Origin: Phocaeicola faecicola
GTDB lineage: Bacteria; Bacteroidota; Bacteroidia; Bacteroidales; Bacteroidaceae
DNA: 38,744 bases
Direction of reading: 5' to 3'
Assembly: GCF_013618865.1 (NCBI RefSeq)
Contig: NZ_JABSOE010000044.1
Location: 1-38,744, forward strand
Under the pieces are notes generated by a model. That model was not told where the DNA came from. It did no database searches and saw nothing but the letters and a program-made list of their open reading frames with translations. This document shows, piece after piece, positions 27,397-36,067 of the stretch; the stretch's first letter is position 1, and every line of letters starts with the position of its first letter. The translations under genes were made by a program, and so were the position numbers.

Positions 27397-28875
27397 ATGA
27401 TTACCGCAGAAAACATTTTACTCGTTGGATCAATACTGATTTTCAGCAGCATCCTTATCAGCAAGACCGGATACCGCTTTGGTATCCCTACCTTATTGCT
27501 TTTCCTCCTGGTCGGCATGCTCTTCGGCAGCGACGGACTGGGTATTCAGTTCAACAGTGCCCAGGACGCACAGTTCGTTGGTATGATTGCCCTGAGCATC
27601 ATCCTGTTTACCGGCGGTATGGGCACCCGCTTTTCAGACATCAAGCCCGTACTGAAACAGGGTATCCTGCTCTCCACCGTGGGAGTGATACTGACCACCC
27701 TGCTCACCGGACTCTTCATTTTCTACCTGTCTGGATATACTCCGGCAAACATTGAACTGACCCTGATGGCCTCCCTGCTGCTGGCAGCTACCATGTCTTC
27801 CACCGACTCGGCCTCCGTATTCAACCTGTTGCGTTCGCAGCGCATGAACCTGAAAGAAAACCTGCGCCCGATGCTGGAACTTGAAAGCGGAAGTAACGAC
27901 CCGATGGCCTACATGCTGACCATCGTCCTGATACAGGTCATCAGCAGCGGCAGCAGCCTCGACCTGGCTGTCATCGGAAAGGACCTGGGCATCCAGTTCC
28001 TGATAGGCGGTGCCCTGGGATACATCGCCGGAAAGTTTGCTGTCTGGCTGATCAACCGCATCAACCTTTCCAACGCCTCCCTCTATCCGATTTTACTTTT
28101 AAGTATCGTATTCATCACCTTTACCCTGACCGACATACTGAAAGGCAACGGATACCTGGCGGTGTACATTGCCGGAGTGGTTACCGGAAACGCCCGTCTG
28201 GCCTTCCGGAAAGAGACCTCCACCTTCATGGACGGACTGACCTGGCTTTTCCAGATCATCATGTTCCTTACCCTGGGACTGCTGGTCAACCCGCACGAAA
28301 TGCTTGACGTCATCGGTCCGGCCCTGCTGATTGCCACGTTCATGATTCTCATCGCCCGCCCGGTCAGCGTATTTGCCTGCCTGCTTCCCTTCAAGCAGGT
28401 CAGCCACAAGGCCCGCCTTTTCATTTCATGGGTGGGACTGCGAGGAGCTGTACCGATTATCTTTGCCACCTATCCGGTGATTGCAGAGATTCCGGGATCG
28501 CAGCAGCTGTTCAATATCGTATTCTTCATCACCCTGCTTTCCCTCATCGTACAGGGAATGACCATTTCCCGGGTGGCCCGATGGCTGCACCTCGACCTTC
28601 CGGAGGAAAAGACAGGCAATGAATTCGGAGTTGAACTGCCCGAGGAGATTGACTCGCAGTTGCGCGACCTCACCCTCACCGACGAACACCTCCTTCACGG
28701 CAACCGACTGGCGGACATGAATATCCCCAAGGGCACACTGGTCATGCTCGTGAAGCGGGGCGACCAGTTCCTCATCCCCAACGGACAGATGGAACTGCAC
28801 AAAGGCGACAAACTGCTCTTCATCATCGAAAGCAAGGCTACTCCCGAGAGTTCCCCAACCCTGCCCAAGGCATAA
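27397..28875 (+). CDS. K+/H+ (CPA1) antiporter with TrkA_C domain
   Basis: This 492-residue inner-membrane protein has about 12 hydrophobic segments (residues 1-395). The block ELESGSNDPMAYMLT (about 160-174) holds the acidic ND pair of CPA1 exchangers, and SWVGLRGAVPIIFATYP (about 346-362) is a further conserved segment. A cytoplasmic TrkA_C-like domain follows (about 405-480, ending GDKLLFI). The architecture is that of NhaP2/CvrA K+/H+ antiporters. It would help control cell potassium and pH. Confidence 0.9.
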   Translation: MITAENILLVGSILIFSSILISKTGYRFGIPTLLLFLLVGMLFGSDGLGIQFNSAQDAQFVGMIALSIILFTGGMGTRFSDIKPVLKQGILLSTVGVILTTLLTGLFIFYLSGYTPANIELTLMASLLLAATMSSTDSASVFNLLRSQRMNLKENLRPMLELESGSNDPMAYMLTIVLIQVISSGSSLDLAVIGKDLGIQFLIGGALGYIAGKFAVWLINRINLSNASLYPILLLSIVFITFTLTDILKGNGYLAVYIAGVVTGNARLAFRKETSTFMDGLTWLFQIIMFLTLGLLVNPHEMLDVIGPALLIATFMILIARPVSVFACLLPFKQVSHKARLFISWVGLRGAVPIIFATYPVIAEIPGSQQLFNIVFFITLLSLIVQGMTISRVARWLHLDLPEEKTGNEFGVELPEEIDSQLRDLTLTDEHLLHGNRLADMNIPKGTLVMLVKRGDQFLIPNGQMELHKGDKLLFIIESKATPESSPTLPKA

Positions 28876-28902
28876 GACAACGGGGCAGCAATATCTCCCC
28901 CA

Positions 28903-28960
28903 AAAGGCGGCCGGCCGGATTTTCAATGTGATTGAATTGAAAATCCGGCCGGTCGCCTTT
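28903..28960. terminator. Strong bidirectional terminator between convergent genes
   Basis: A very long hairpin (AAAGGCG..GGCCGGATTTTCAAT pairing with ATTGAAAATCCGGCC..CGCCTTT) with an ~8-base loop spans the gap between the antiporter and ABC-F genes. The stem flanks are A-rich on one side and T-rich on the other, so it can stop transcription from both directions. Confidence 0.85.
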
Positions 28961-29025
28961 ATATTGGAAACAATTTCCTTATTTCATTCCCGTCTGCCGC
29001 TCCTGATCTGCGACAAACCACCATC

Positions 29026-30666
29026 TCAGTTCTTCTTCTCCAGTTCCCGCAGACTTTCCATCTTCTTGGTTTCCAGGAATTCATAGATACCGCAAAGATG
29101 CTCCTTCACCCGCTGGTTGCCAAACTCATACACCTTGGTCACCAGTCCGTCCAGGAAGTCACGGTCGTGCGAAACCACAATCAGTGTACCGTCAAAATCC
29201 ATCAACGCCTGCTTCAGAATATCCTTTGTCTTCATGTCCAGGTGATTGGTCGGCTCATCCAGAATCAGCAGGTTGACAGGCTCCAGCAACAGTTTGATCA
29301 TGGCCAGACGCGTCCGTTCTCCTCCCGAAAGCACCTTGACCTTCTTCATCGATTCTTCCGGACCGCCGAACATGAAGGCACCGAGCAAATCCCGAATCTT
29401 GTTGCGGATTTCCCCCTTCGCCACATCGTCAATCGTCTGAAAGACCGTCTGATTCTCATCCAGCAGCGACGCCTGGTTCTGTGCAAAATACCCGATCTGC
29501 ACATTGTGTCCCAGTGTCAGCGTACCCTCGTGCGGTATCTCGTTCATGATACACTTCACCAGCGTAGACTTACCCTCACCGTTCTTTCCCACAAAGGCCA
29601 CCTTGTCGCCCCGCTCGATGGTCAGACTGGCATTCCGGAACACCACATGGTCGCCATACGTTTTACCCACATTATCCATAATCACCGGATAGCTGCCGCT
29701 GCGGGGAGAAGGCGGGAACTTCAACCGCAATGCCGACGTATCCTCCTCGTCCACCTCTATCAGTTCCAGTTTCTCCAGCATCTTCACACGGCTCTGCACC
29801 TGCAGCGTCTTACTGTAGGTTCCCTTGAAGCGCTCGATGAAGTCCTTCGTCTCCTGAATCATCTTCTGCTGCTCCTCATACTGCTTCATCTGCTGCTCCC
29901 TGCGTTCCTTGCGCAACACCAGGTACTGAGAGTAGTTCACCTTATAGTCATAGATACGTCCCATGGTCACCTCAATGGTACGCGTAGTAATATTATCCAC
30001 AAACTTACGGTCGTGACTGATGACGATTACCGCCTTGGCACTGCTCACCAGGAAGTCTTCGAGCCACTGTATTGATTCGATATCCAGGTGGTTGGTCGGC
30101 TCGTCGAGCAAGAGCACATCCGGATTCTGCAGCAACAGCTTCGCCAGTTCGATACGCATGCGCCATCCCCCGCTAAAGTCGCTCGTAGGACGGTTAAAAT
30201 CCTCACGCATGAATCCCAGACCCAGCAAGGCCTTCTCCACGTCTTCCTCAAAATGCGTCATGTCAATGGCATAGAACTTCTCGCTCATGGCGGCCACCTT
30301 CTCAATCAGCTCCATGTAAGAATCGCTCTCATAATCGGTACGGACAGTCAGTTCCTGATTCATACGCTCAATCTCTGCCTCCATCTCGCGCAGGTGCGAG
30401 AATGCCTGAGAGGCCTCCTCGAATACCGTCCGGCCGTCTTCCGTCATCAGGTGCTGAGGAAGGTATGCAATCACACAGTCCTTCGGGGCCGTAACCTTTC
30501 CGCGGGTAGGCTGACGCACACCGGCCAATATTTTCAAAAGGGTCGATTTACCGGCCCCGTTTTTTCCCATCAGGGCAATACGGTCCTTTTCATTGATCTG
30601 AAAACTAATATCACTGAACAGGGTAGTCCCGCCGAATTCGACGGTCAATCCATCTACTGAAATCAT
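29026..30666 (-). CDS. ABC-F family ATPase
   Basis: This 546-residue cytoplasmic protein has two ATP-binding domains and no membrane segment, as in ribosome-associated ABC-F factors. Walker A1 is GKNGAGKST (about 34-42), with signature FSGGWRMR and LLLDEPTNHLD. The linker (about 240-300; charged, coiled-coil) is followed by Walker A2 GKNGEGKST, signature LSGGERTR and LILDEPTNHLD. The class (YbiT-, EttA- or Uup-like) cannot be set firmly; the size is closest to YbiT. It could act in translation or antibiotic protection. Confidence 0.92.
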   Translation of the reverse strand: MISVDGLTVEFGGTTLFSDISFQINEKDRIALMGKNGAGKSTLLKILAGVRQPTRGKVTAPKDCVIAYLPQHLMTEDGRTVFEEASQAFSHLREMEAEIERMNQELTVRTDYESDSYMELIEKVAAMSEKFYAIDMTHFEEDVEKALLGLGFMREDFNRPTSDFSGGWRMRIELAKLLLQNPDVLLLDEPTNHLDIESIQWLEDFLVSSAKAVIVISHDRKFVDNITTRTIEVTMGRIYDYKVNYSQYLVLRKERREQQMKQYEEQQKMIQETKDFIERFKGTYSKTLQVQSRVKMLEKLELIEVDEEDTSALRLKFPPSPRSGSYPVIMDNVGKTYGDHVVFRNASLTIERGDKVAFVGKNGEGKSTLVKCIMNEIPHEGTLTLGHNVQIGYFAQNQASLLDENQTVFQTIDDVAKGEIRNKIRDLLGAFMFGGPEESMKKVKVLSGGERTRLAMIKLLLEPVNLLILDEPTNHLDMKTKDILKQALMDFDGTLIVVSHDRDFLDGLVTKVYEFGNQRVKEHLCGIYEFLETKKMESLRELEKKN

Positions 30667-30710
30667 ATACGCTGTATTTTCTTTGAACTTAATTTACTAC
30701 AAATGAATTG

Positions 30711-30718
30711 CAAAGGTA
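30711..30718 (-). promoter_or_regulatory. Likely promoter -7 box of the ABC-F gene
   Basis: TACCTTTG on the minus strand (30718-30711) is a perfect TAnnTTTG box placed 44 bases before the ATG. No clear TTTG lies at the expected -33 distance. Confidence 0.45.
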
Positions 30719-31067
30719 AGCATTTTTCCGCAATTATCGGCAGGACGACCGTCCGTATGCGTCAGGGAAGCAGCCGAATAAGCCGCAGCCCCGGAAGAAA
30801 ACCGCTTCATCAAAGAAAAATGCGCCGTGTCTGCAGTCCGCAGAAACATTCTGCAAGAGGCGGTTACGGATAAGTGCAGCGAACAGCAGACAAAAGAATA
30901 AAGAAACTGAAAGCTACCTTAATCCGCTATCCGATTTTATCACTCCACGGCGCGGTTTTATTAATCAGCAACGCAAACCAATAAAACCACGCCGACAAGC
31001 ATATTCAGAAAACTTTTGCAATCATCTTCCTGCGCCGTTCCGGCACATTATCTCCGCTTATCCGTAC
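30719..31067. other. Non-coding block with inverted repeats
   Basis: This region is GC-richer than the AT-rich DNA beyond it and holds no plausible gene. It contains a 14-bp inverted repeat with one mismatch (30949-30962 and 30980-30993, loop 17) and a TACGGATAAG motif whose complement recurs near 31056-31065. It could be a decayed gene or an RNA-coding segment. Confidence 0.35.
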
Positions 31068-31125
31068 AAAAAAACTTGTCCGGACACTTTCGGCGACCAA
31101 CACGTCAGAGAAAGGTCCGGACAAG
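31068..31125 (-). terminator. Rho-independent terminator, minus strand
   Basis: On the minus strand CTTGTCCGGAC (31125-31115) pairs with GTCCGGACAAG (31085-31075); the stem extends through AAAG/CTTT with one bulge. Seven T residues follow (31074-31068). It would stop minus-strand transcripts from the accessory block before the ABC-F promoter. Confidence 0.75.
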
Positions 31126-31194
31126 CAATGTAACAATATTACTTTCCTTCCTCTAATGTACTACTAACTGATAATCAGATATTTGTATAAGTCA

Positions 31195-31253
31195 TGGTAC
31201 AAATATGGTAATCTTATTTCATAAATATCAATAAGAATAAAAACTGGTACAAA
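31195..31253. repeat. GGTACAAATATGGTA motif, left copies
   Basis: TGGTACAAATATGGTAAT at 31195-31212 and a shorter TGGTACAAA at 31245-31253 match the core of the repeats at 38372-38390 and 38540-38558. They sit at the left edge of the AT-rich accessory block. Confidence 0.6.
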
Positions 31254-31565
31254 AACGATTTAAATAATTGAATATCAAATATTTAATCAGAGGAAGCTAT
31301 TGTTGTTATTTTGTTTTATTTATGTCAACACATTATTTTTACCCATAAATAAATGACCTCTTAGCCTAACTATCTTTTTTGTGAAGATAAAACATGTTTC
31401 ATAAACAACGATAAACAATTAACCTAGTTTGATTATGTGATAAATTCCTTTCATTTGTTTTCACTTGTTCTTCATTCTTTGCAGTTATTTGGTACTTATC
31501 TTTTTACAAGAAGATTATTACTAATTATTGAGAGATAAAAATCTTTTGTTTTTTATTGGAAATGA

Positions 31566-31813
31566 TTATCTCTTTATGATAGCAATAAGAAATGATAAAG
31601 ATGAGTTTATATAGGCTGTCCCAAATGTGTTACACAGTTTGAAAATATGTTGCTTTTTATCAGCCCAAAGAGGATACCAACAACCTATTCTGCAACAATT
31701 GTAATGCCTTTGGTTCATCATCAAAAATCATTCCTCTTTGTTTGAGCAGGTTTATCTGGTCTGTAAAAATATGATATGTTTGGGATAAGATTCTTATTCG
31801 TTTCAGTTATCAT
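31566..31813 (-). pseudogene. Remnant of an Abi_2 (AbiD/AbiF) abortive-infection gene
   Basis: On the minus strand, one frame from 31809 reads HIFTDQINLLKQRGMIFDDE and then PKALQLLQN, the typical start of Abi_2 proteins (QIELLKSRGLIIDDE-like). After a frameshift the next frame reads GCWYPLWADKKQHIFK and stops at 31566. The expected SYYRL segment before GYW is missing, so there is a deletion. Only about 80 residues of a ~300-residue protein remain. It is a decayed phage-defence gene. It lies downstream of the intact nuclease gene at 32440-33348. Confidence 0.62.
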
Positions 31814-31823
31814 GGATATATAA

Positions 31824-31874
31824 AAATAAAAAGCTCACCCTGAGCGCGCTGTTCTTACGGGAAGCGGGGTAAGC
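31824..31874 (-). terminator. Possible minus-strand terminator
   Basis: On the minus strand GCTTACCC (31874-31867) pairs with GGGTGAGC (31840-31833), with one G-T pair, and is followed by TTTTTATTTTT. The loop is long (26 bases) but has inner pairing. It could end the nuclease transcript from 33348. Confidence 0.5.
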
Positions 31875-32439
31875 ATGTTGCTACAAATTTAATACATTAT
31901 TTTATGTCTGACAAAACATTCAACTGTTTTCTCTATATCGTATATCCCTTTTTATGTTATAAACAAAACTCTTTTATCTCAGTTTCATCATTCAGCCTTT
32001 CTAATCAGGCTAAGCTTTTTATTGCATAAATCCCCATCCGTCGCAATTCGGATAATACAGGTTTACAGTTTTTATTATTCTAAGATCATTACTGAGTATA
32101 CAAGCTAAATTTTAAATCTATTTTTCCTAATAATCACCAAATTACTTTGACTACTGTTTTATGTTCATGATATTGTTACTGTTCAAAACTCATGAATAAA
32201 TATTAACCATGAACAATACATTGTATTGTAAAAATACTCAATCCACTGTTTAAAATGTAAAGACACACAATAACTAAATGAACATTAAATAATTACATAT
32301 AAAGATCAATATATAACAAAGGCTTATAAGATGCATATATGAAGCGAACACAATCAACCCCGATATATTCTCGACTTGCTTTTGTCAGCCATCATCCTTT
32401 CTAACCAAACAATGGACATAATAAACATTTTACCGAAAC
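31875..32439. other. AT-rich intergenic DNA with small palindromes
   Basis: No gene was seen. Short dyads include ACAATACA-T-TGTATTGT at 32213-32229, ATCCG/CGGAT at 32034-32052 and AGCCT/AGGCT with a T-run near 31996-32020. The left copy of the ~60-bp cassette repeat lies at 32286-32345. Confidence 0.45.
32286..32345 (+). repeat. Cassette-flanking direct repeat, left copy
   Basis: This 60-bp stretch aligns to 38157-38215 in the same orientation with about ten mismatches and one gap. Both begin TAAATAATTACA and end ATGAAGC. It lies 95 bases beyond the stop of the nuclease gene, and the partner lies 178 bases before the ATPase start, so the pair brackets all five minus-strand genes. Confidence 0.75.
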
Positions 32440-33348
32440 TTAAATTTTAATTAAACATGAATTTGTTATAGGGTATCCAGTATAATTACTCGTATACTTT
32501 ATAACAGATTCATGATATGGCGATATATATATCCTGTTTCTTCCAAAATAACGGAATTTTCCATTTAAGATATCAATAAGCGAAACTTTATTTTCACATA
32601 ATAAGTAAAGTTCTTCAACCGTAAAAAGAATAATTCTTGAAGACTTATCGTAAAAATACTCCAATGTTTTATTGGAAGGGTTGGATAAAGTTATAAATAC
32701 TCCTTTTGTAAAGGGAGATTTTGCTTTAACTTTGTTTGAAAACAATAATAAATCATCTTTGGATATTTCTGTTGTTCTGTATTTTGCTTCAATAAGAATC
32801 GTATTGCCATTTAAGAGAAAGCTTCCGTCTATTTGGTCGTTTGTTGTACGATAAGAAGGTCTTGCATCCAAACCAAAAACATCAAATAGCTCTTTTAAAT
32901 AATTTTCAAAAGCGTATCCTTTTTGTTGTTGGGTCTGCTTCTTTTCAATATCCAGTAATGATTTTTTTAGGGACTCAAAGTCTATCCTATACCTATCTTT
33001 TTGAGAAGTTTGTGTTCTCTTATGACTTTCCTTACCCAATTTTATTCTTCCAAATTCATACAGTCTGCTAATATCTTCTTGGGAAATATTTCCGCATAAA
33101 GAATTATTTTTCATATAGTTAATAAGCAAAATTATCATTTTGCCAACATATACATCTGATTCGTCTTCTATAAATCGTCGCAACATTTTTGCTTTTGATA
33201 ATCCTGGATATTTTTGATATATGTTGTACGATACTACATCTTTCATGAACTCTTCAAATTCTCGGTTAGAAAAATTTAGGACGTATCCACTTCCCATGCC
33301 AAAAACTTTTTCTATTAATTGTTTTTCTTGAAATGATAATATGGCCAT
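32440..33348 (-). CDS. PD-(D/E)XK nuclease-domain protein with helical N-domain
   Basis: This 302-residue cytoplasmic protein is likely a DNA-cutting defence protein. Residues 1-80 are helical (LNFSNREFEEFMKDV, then SKAKMLRRF and VGKMIILLINYM), resembling N-terminal domains seen in AbiJ-type abortive-infection proteins; that match is from memory. Residues 140-250 form a restriction-endonuclease-like core: E148 (AFENYLKELF), D174 (QIDGSF), then E187-A-K189 (ILIEAKY), the expected E..D..ExK order. The gene is AT-rich and separated by 157 bases from the four-gene operon, so it may be its own unit. Confidence 0.78.
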   Translation of the reverse strand: MAILSFQEKQLIEKVFGMGSGYVLNFSNREFEEFMKDVVSYNIYQKYPGLSKAKMLRRFIEDESDVYVGKMIILLINYMKNNSLCGNISQEDISRLYEFGRIKLGKESHKRTQTSQKDRYRIDFESLKKSLLDIEKKQTQQQKGYAFENYLKELFDVFGLDARPSYRTTNDQIDGSFLLNGNTILIEAKYRTTEISKDDLLLFSNKVKAKSPFTKGVFITLSNPSNKTLEYFYDKSSRIILFTVEELYLLCENKVSLIDILNGKFRYFGRNRIYISPYHESVIKYTSNYTGYPITNSCLIKI

Positions 33349-33505
33349 AAAATCTATTTGATTAATTATGTACTACAGTTTATATTTGGTTAGTATAGCA
33401 AAATGACGCAGTTATGTTAATAGATTGCCTCTGTAATTCTTTGTAAGATCTTCTATTTCGATATGTTTTGCACATTTAAAACACACTTTAATACTGGAAT
33501 TTTGA

Positions 33506-34585
33506 TTATAAATCTTTTGACTCAATAGTTTTACTGTCAGAAAAGTTCTTCCCATACCATCCCGATATTTCTTTCCTAAAATTCATAAAACTTTGTTTAT
33601 CATCATTATAAGGACACTCAAAAGTTGAAATTAGTACATGTAAAGTCTTTTCCAAGCACCTTATAACCTCAAATAAAAGTGGAGGAAGTACCACGTTAAA
33701 TGTACGAGTACAATCAGGATAGAATTTTTTACGTGCTTTTATATTCTTTAAAGTTCCACTTTCATTTAAATCAGGGAAAAAGATCCATTGCTCAATATTA
33801 TCATTAATCAATCCATGATAAAGGGCATAATGAAAATCAAGCGAGCCATTATGGATTATTTCATCACGTAAACTCTCAATAGTTCGAATACATACAGCTT
33901 CCTTTTTTGCAAATAGTGTATTCTCTACCATTAAATTATCACCAAGCCACTTGCGTTTACCATACGTAATGTTTGCACTTTTCATATTAGGATAAGACAA
34001 GAAATTCACATTAGACATTTCTTGCAATTCGTAGGCTATCTTAGTTATGATATCAAAACTTGAAGCAAGGGTTATAATAAGTGAATTGAGATATGTATAA
34101 ACATCAATACCCTGTGTACTTATTCCGAAAGCCACATCACCATACTCTTTAATATCACGGGATAAATTAGGCGTTAGAATTTCATATATTTTATTTATCA
34201 GCCTAACTAATACAGATGTTCTATTTTGAAAAGAAGACATCAACATTTCGCAATCATAATAATACAGAAGCCTATGAGTGAGTTCATTGTCATTTGCTTG
34301 CACAAGTGTCTCAAAATCTTCTTTAGAAAGACATCCCTCTTGACTATGCCCATCATTACGAACCCACATTGGTACCAATCCTACAATGGAATAATAATCG
34401 ATACCTTTGAAAACATTCTTCATGATTACATCATGTAAGTCTACTTCAAGAATATTTAGATTCTCGAGAGCTTCATTGATTTGTATGCCTATAGGATCAT
34501 AAAATGTAAACTCACAGATCTTCTCTTGTGGCGTTGGAAGATTTTGTCTTAACTTATCAAATAATTCTCTTGTTTGTTTTTTCAT
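33506..34585 (-). CDS. Unrecognised protein with a HEPN-type RX4H motif
   Basis: This 359-residue protein has no signal peptide or membrane segment and is predicted mostly helical. I do not recognise a named family. Residues 225-260 contain IESLRDEIIHNGSLD, in which R240-x4-H245 followed by Asn fits the catalytic RX4-6H motif of HEPN ribonucleases. Acidic and helical stretches (CEMLMSSFQNRTSVLVRLIN; YTYLNSLIITLASSFDIITKIAYEL) precede it, as expected for a HEPN helical bundle. It starts three bases after the nuclease gene stop, so it is the last gene of the operon. A structural rather than catalytic HEPN role is also possible. Confidence 0.72.
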   Translation of the reverse strand: MKKQTRELFDKLRQNLPTPQEKICEFTFYDPIGIQINEALENLNILEVDLHDVIMKNVFKGIDYYSIVGLVPMWVRNDGHSQEGCLSKEDFETLVQANDNELTHRLLYYYDCEMLMSSFQNRTSVLVRLINKIYEILTPNLSRDIKEYGDVAFGISTQGIDVYTYLNSLIITLASSFDIITKIAYELQEMSNVNFLSYPNMKSANITYGKRKWLGDNLMVENTLFAKKEAVCIRTIESLRDEIIHNGSLDFHYALYHGLINDNIEQWIFFPDLNESGTLKNIKARKKFYPDCTRTFNVVLPPLLFEVIRCLEKTLHVLISTFECPYNDDKQSFMNFRKEISGWYGKNFSDSKTIESKDL

Positions 34586-34588
34586 ATT

Positions 34589-36067
34589 TTAAGTAAATTC
34601 TGGAAATTTGTAGTTTCTATTGCTTGCAGAATATTGTTTCATACCATTGATGTAAATAATCTCAGGTATGTATTCAGCATTATCCAACATATCCTTTTGA
34701 ACTTCTGTAATTTTCTGCTTAATTTCTTCAATGTTGTTCTTTTCCATAATTATCATAAAAATGCCAGTCTTTGCTCGTTCTGCTTTCATGTAGGCAGGCA
34801 ACTGAGTACGATAGCCGTGAATAAGGTTCTCGTTAGTTGAGCGTTTAATTTCAATAACAGTATTAGCCTTTGAACCTTTCGTTATATGAAAATCAATCTC
34901 ACCTACACCAGGATTATCTTCACGTGTTATAGCCAAGTCTAGATTACCTGCGATTTTGTATGTATCCGCTACAGTATATAATAGGAGTTGCCAGTCTGTT
35001 TCATCTGGAGTCCGATTATTTCGATAGAATAACTCAGAAAGTCTATTGTGCTCAACTAAATGTTTGAACTGATAACACATCGCCAACGTTAGCTTGTAAA
35101 CCTCTTCATCTTCGTTCGCATACTCGGTTGGTTTTTGGAATGGAATTTCGTCTAAGAGTTCTTGGAGTAATATATATTTATACTGATTTTTATTATCTGT
35201 AACAAAATCATATGGAACCGCATTGAGGTTTTTATAAAAGCTAATTGCTGCTTCATAGCAATCCTTATTACCTACAATAAGATTTTTCCAATCTTCCTTT
35301 TTATAGTTCTTATAATCAGACCAATTAATCCCTATTAGTTCTGCAATTTTTCTTTTTAGTCGATTATTATAATTACATACAGAATCTATATCTTCAAAAT
35401 CATGAGCTACAGGAAGGTCTGCCAAAAATGATTCTGGAATAAAATGAATTGGTTTTCCCTTGTAATAAGGAACTTGAAATACAAGCCCGTATTCAAATGT
35501 GTAGGGGTGAGTTGTTAGCCCCATTTCTTGTGCAATCCTTTGTGTATACTCTAAGAAATGCTTTTGCAGGATGGCAATAGTCATATCACTGATTCTATCA
35601 GCTGCCATATTATCCTCTATTAATTGCATTAAACCAAATATTTCTGGATCTTCAAGACCTGCGTTTATGATGGTGTATGCACTATGGGCGAGTTGTATGG
35701 AAAGGGCACCACTAATACCTCTTCCTTTTGTATTACCTTTCGAAAATCCCAATCCTGTATTTGGAATTTCTTTGAAGGTGAATCTATTTACCATTTTTTT
35801 AAAGAATGGATCATGAAGATTATCTGCTTTTGAAGCCTTCACTAGAGGAATAAATAATCTAAAGTAATTGAAGAACTCTGTATATGCATTCGTAAACTCA
35901 GGTATCTCACTTCCTTTAAGAAGAAGTGGGTCTATATGAAGTAAGGAGTCTTGATCCAAAAAAGCATTATATACTCCTTTTTGAAGGAAATCCCTGTGCT
36001 TTACCTTAAAAAATCTACTGTATGTTAATTCCATATGCTTATTGCCTATAAATGTTTGATTATTCAC
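34589..36067 (-). CDS. PD-(D/E)XK nuclease-like protein, defence operon
   Basis: This 492-residue protein is probably a DNA or RNA nuclease of the defence cassette. The long N-terminal part (1-360) has no domain I recognise. The C-terminal part has a nuclease core: GEIDFHI (D392), then VIEIKRS (E406-x-K408) and GYRTQLPAYMKAE (Q422), the D..ExK..QxxxY pattern of PD-(D/E)XK enzymes. The start at 36067 overlaps the RloB-like stop by four bases; ATG 36034 (MELTYSRF) is an alternative. Tight coupling on both sides argues for one complex or pathway. Confidence 0.78.
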   Translation of the reverse strand: MNNQTFIGNKHMELTYSRFFKVKHRDFLQKGVYNAFLDQDSLLHIDPLLLKGSEIPEFTNAYTEFFNYFRLFIPLVKASKADNLHDPFFKKMVNRFTFKEIPNTGLGFSKGNTKGRGISGALSIQLAHSAYTIINAGLEDPEIFGLMQLIEDNMAADRISDMTIAILQKHFLEYTQRIAQEMGLTTHPYTFEYGLVFQVPYYKGKPIHFIPESFLADLPVAHDFEDIDSVCNYNNRLKRKIAELIGINWSDYKNYKKEDWKNLIVGNKDCYEAAISFYKNLNAVPYDFVTDNKNQYKYILLQELLDEIPFQKPTEYANEDEEVYKLTLAMCYQFKHLVEHNRLSELFYRNNRTPDETDWQLLLYTVADTYKIAGNLDLAITREDNPGVGEIDFHITKGSKANTVIEIKRSTNENLIHGYRTQLPAYMKAERAKTGIFMIIMEKNNIEEIKQKITEVQKDMLDNAEYIPEIIYINGMKQYSASNRNYKFPEFT

